Part shown: positions 4,596 through 6,066 of the stretch, one piece after another | Numbering within the stretch: the stretch's first letter is position 1 | Layout of the letters: each line of letters opens with the position of its first letter | NCBI GenBank assembly: GCA_030916665.1 | Contig: JAUPWC010000318.1 | Coordinates: forward strand, 1 to 6,066 | Length of the DNA stretch: 6,066 bases | Direction: 5' to 3' | From: Verrucomicrobiota bacterium | GTDB taxonomy: Bacteria > Verrucomicrobiota > Verrucomicrobiia > Opitutales > Opitutaceae | Translations under genes and position numbers: made by a program | Notes under the pieces: generated by a model | Told to the model about the DNA's origin: nothing | Seen by the model: the letters and a program-made list of their open reading frames with translations, nothing else | The model's database searches: none

Positions 4596-6066
4596 TTAGT
4601 TGCTGTCGTTGGGCACACCGCGGCGATAGACCACGGCTTGTTTTTGTCCGGGCAGAGTGATGGAAGAATCGGTGCCGAACGGGGGGTTGGAGAGGGTCTC
4701 TTTAAATCGGTTGAAAAGCAGCGGATCTGTGGCCGGATCGCAGGTTTCCACGCCACCCACTGTTACGCAATTCTCCAGGTAGTTCGCCTGGTTCGAGAAG
4801 GAGGAAATCAGAAAGTGCTCGCAGTCCACCACCGACATGACGACCTCGCCGGCCTCGGTATAAGCATTGCCCCCGACACCGATCCAGCGGATATCACTGC
4901 TATTGGAGATTCGCACCGAGGGTGATTTTCGGCCCTCAAATTTGCTTTGAAAGACATCGATGTTGGAGCGATTTTTGATTTCCACGTTGTTAATATTGTT
5001 CGCATTTGTCTCAGAGTTGAACGAATAAAACTTCAGTGCCGGCGTCGGCGGCGTCGACTCCGGCGGGCCGATAATCAGCAGATTGCGATAGGCTGACCCC
5101 ACGTTTTCATTCTGATGCGCGTCGCTTTGGTGTTGGAAATTATACCAGTGGCCACCGCCGTTAGCCGTGATCAGGACGAGAGGGAAGTTCAAAGGCACCC
5201 CGCTGCCCACGATACGTCGGTCGAAGTTGACGTTTTGCACCACCGAGCCGGCACCGGACTGCCACTTGAGCAGATAGGCCGCCGGGGTGCTCATGCGCTG
5301 CAGCAGCATGAGATCGGCCAGCCTGGTCGTCGCTCCCGCATTATCCAGGGATTGCACCAGCGGACGCGCTGCTCCGGTCATGAAAAGAGAGCCCGTATCC
5401 TCGGAGGCCTTAAGCCGGCTCAGATTTTTATGCAGACCGAAAAGCACCGTGTCGGCCTTCAGCATGAGAGTGGTTTTCAGCTGATATTCTCCGCGCGGAA
5501 TGAAAACAGCCTGCCCCGGAAGCGCGGCATTGATGGCGGCCTGGATGGCCGGCGCGTCGTCACCCTCATTGTTGCCCAGAGCCTTGGCTCCGGTCCTAGT
5601 CTTCACATTGATGATCGAAGGGCCGGTCCACATGGGCACATCGGGCATCGCGTGCCGGGCGAGGAAGGCCGTCTGGTCGCCCGCACTAAATGTGGCCGCC
5701 GTGGGCGGCAGACCAGGAGCTGCCGTCGACGGGTCATCAACCGTGCTGCTGGTCGGGTTGATAAAGCTGGGGGTGAATTCCTCAGGGATTCCGTCGTCGC
5801 GGTAACCGGCGGTTTTCTTGCCCGTATATTGGTCACGATGAGCCCCTTCATAATATTCCGGGACCCAGAACCACGCGGATGCTCCGATTTCCCCCGGACG
5901 GTTGACGGAGCCGCCTGCACCGGTCGTTGTGGTGATATTCGCAATGGGCGTCACATTTTTAAGATAAACGTTGCGCAGGTAGAGCGAACGCGAGCCCGTG
6001 ACCGCAGCCCCCCCGGGGCCGGTGAGTTCAATGGTTGAGTCCACGATGCTCATGTTGCCGCGCCAG
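4596..6066 (-). CDS. Right-handed beta-helix protein (pectate-lyase-3 superfamily), N-terminus beyond the right edge
   Basis: The last 489 residues of a large, probably secreted carbohydrate-active protein are visible, counted from the first full codon (W1). The frame is open to the right edge, and the Met at 6053 sits inside a beta-helix rung (WRGNMSIVDSTIEL), so it is not the true start. Residues about 1-40 are the end of a first helix (SLYLRNVYLKN). Residues about 45-145 are a linker with WFWVPEYYEG, a Pro/Thr/Ser-rich patch and a Trp before the next domain. From about 150 a second helix begins with the superfamily opening: INVKTRTGAKALG, an Asp/Ala-rich AIQAAINAA helix, then VFIPRGEYQLKTTLMLKADTVLFG. 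Asn-rich rungs (NANNINNVEIKNRSNIDV, then ISNSSDIRWIGVGGNAY) follow, as in an asparagine ladder. The end, AVVYRRGVPNDSN, is a short tail with no anchor or sorting signal. Two consecutive pectate-lyase-3-type helices recall GH55 glucanases, but lyase, GH28-like or non-catalytic roles remain open. It is the most upstream visible gene. Confidence 0.88.
   Translation of the reverse strand, partial: WRGNMSIVDSTIELTGPGGAAVTGSRSLYLRNVYLKNVTPIANITTTTGAGGSVNRPGEIGASAWFWVPEYYEGAHRDQYTGKKTAGYRDDGIPEEFTPSFINPTSSTVDDPSTAAPGLPPTAATFSAGDQTAFLARHAMPDVPMWTGPSIINVKTRTGAKALGNNEGDDAPAIQAAINAALPGQAVFIPRGEYQLKTTLMLKADTVLFGLHKNLSRLKASEDTGSLFMTGAARPLVQSLDNAGATTRLADLMLLQRMSTPAAYLLKWQSGAGSVVQNVNFDRRIVGSGVPLNFPLVLITANGGGHWYNFQHQSDAHQNENVGSAYRNLLIIGPPESTPPTPALKFYSFNSETNANNINNVEIKNRSNIDVFQSKFEGRKSPSVRISNSSDIRWIGVGGNAYTEAGEVVMSVVDCEHFLISSFSNQANYLENCVTVGGVETCDPATDPLLFNRFKETLSNPPFGTDSSITLPGQKQAVVYRRGVPNDSN

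Noticed and set aside
4493..4756. 88-residue N-terminal extension of the DUF4038 protein from ATG 4756
   Set aside because: It would overlap 161 nt of the beta-helix gene, reads through the large hairpin, and would bury the Tat signal inside the protein.
5115..6038. Plus-strand ORF of 307 codons opposite the beta-helix gene
   Set aside because: Antisense shadow; the minus strand has a clear pectate-lyase-3 opening and beta-helix rungs.
6051..6053. Met at 6053 as the start of the beta-helix protein
   Set aside because: The frame is open to the window edge, and the residues before and after it form a continuous beta-helix rung with no signal peptide.

Overview
The window reads as part of a bacterial polysaccharide-degradation locus. 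Every gene I can support lies on the minus strand, so transcription runs from right to left. Four genes are visible. In transcription order they are a right-handed beta-helix protein (5' end off the right edge), a Tat-exported DUF5060-DUF4038 glycoside hydrolase-like protein, a complete S1-type sulfatase, and a second S1-type sulfatase whose C-terminus runs off the left edge. All are on one strand, with gaps of 103, 127 and 212 nt. They could be one long operon or several short units, because a terminator-like hairpin sits in the first gap.

Organism (inference): GC content is high, roughly 60% by eye. None of the three visible start codons has a well-placed strong Shine-Dalgarno. The gene content (several secreted sulfatases, a Tat-exported DUF4038 protein, a large beta-helix protein, no SusC/SusD pair in view) is typical of free-living, carbohydrate-degrading Verrucomicrobiota, or less likely Planctomycetota or a related lineage. 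I cannot fix a genus.

Layout: 1-1003, sulfatase 1 (N-terminal 334 residues, arylsulfatase A-like active site with CSPSR). 1004-1215, gap with a perfect 6-5-6 dyad and a doubtful 67-codon ORF. 1216-2649, sulfatase 2 (477 residues, CSPAR, choline sulfatase/iduronate sulfatase-like SDHG...GLWHKG site). 2650-2776, gap with a perfect 7-bp hairpin upstream of sulfatase 2. 2777-4492, DUF5060-DUF4038 protein (571 residues, Tat signal). 4493-4595, gap with a 12-pair GC-rich hairpin. 4596-6066, beta-helix protein (last 489 residues).

How the genes may work together (inference): the beta-helix protein would cut or bind a polymer outside the cytoplasm, the DUF4038 enzyme would release sugars or side chains, and two sulfatases with different active-site layouts would remove sulfate esters at two different positions. 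That fits a sulfated plant, algal or animal glycan. The actual substrate cannot be read from sequence alone. No RNA gene, mobile element, CRISPR array or integration site was seen.
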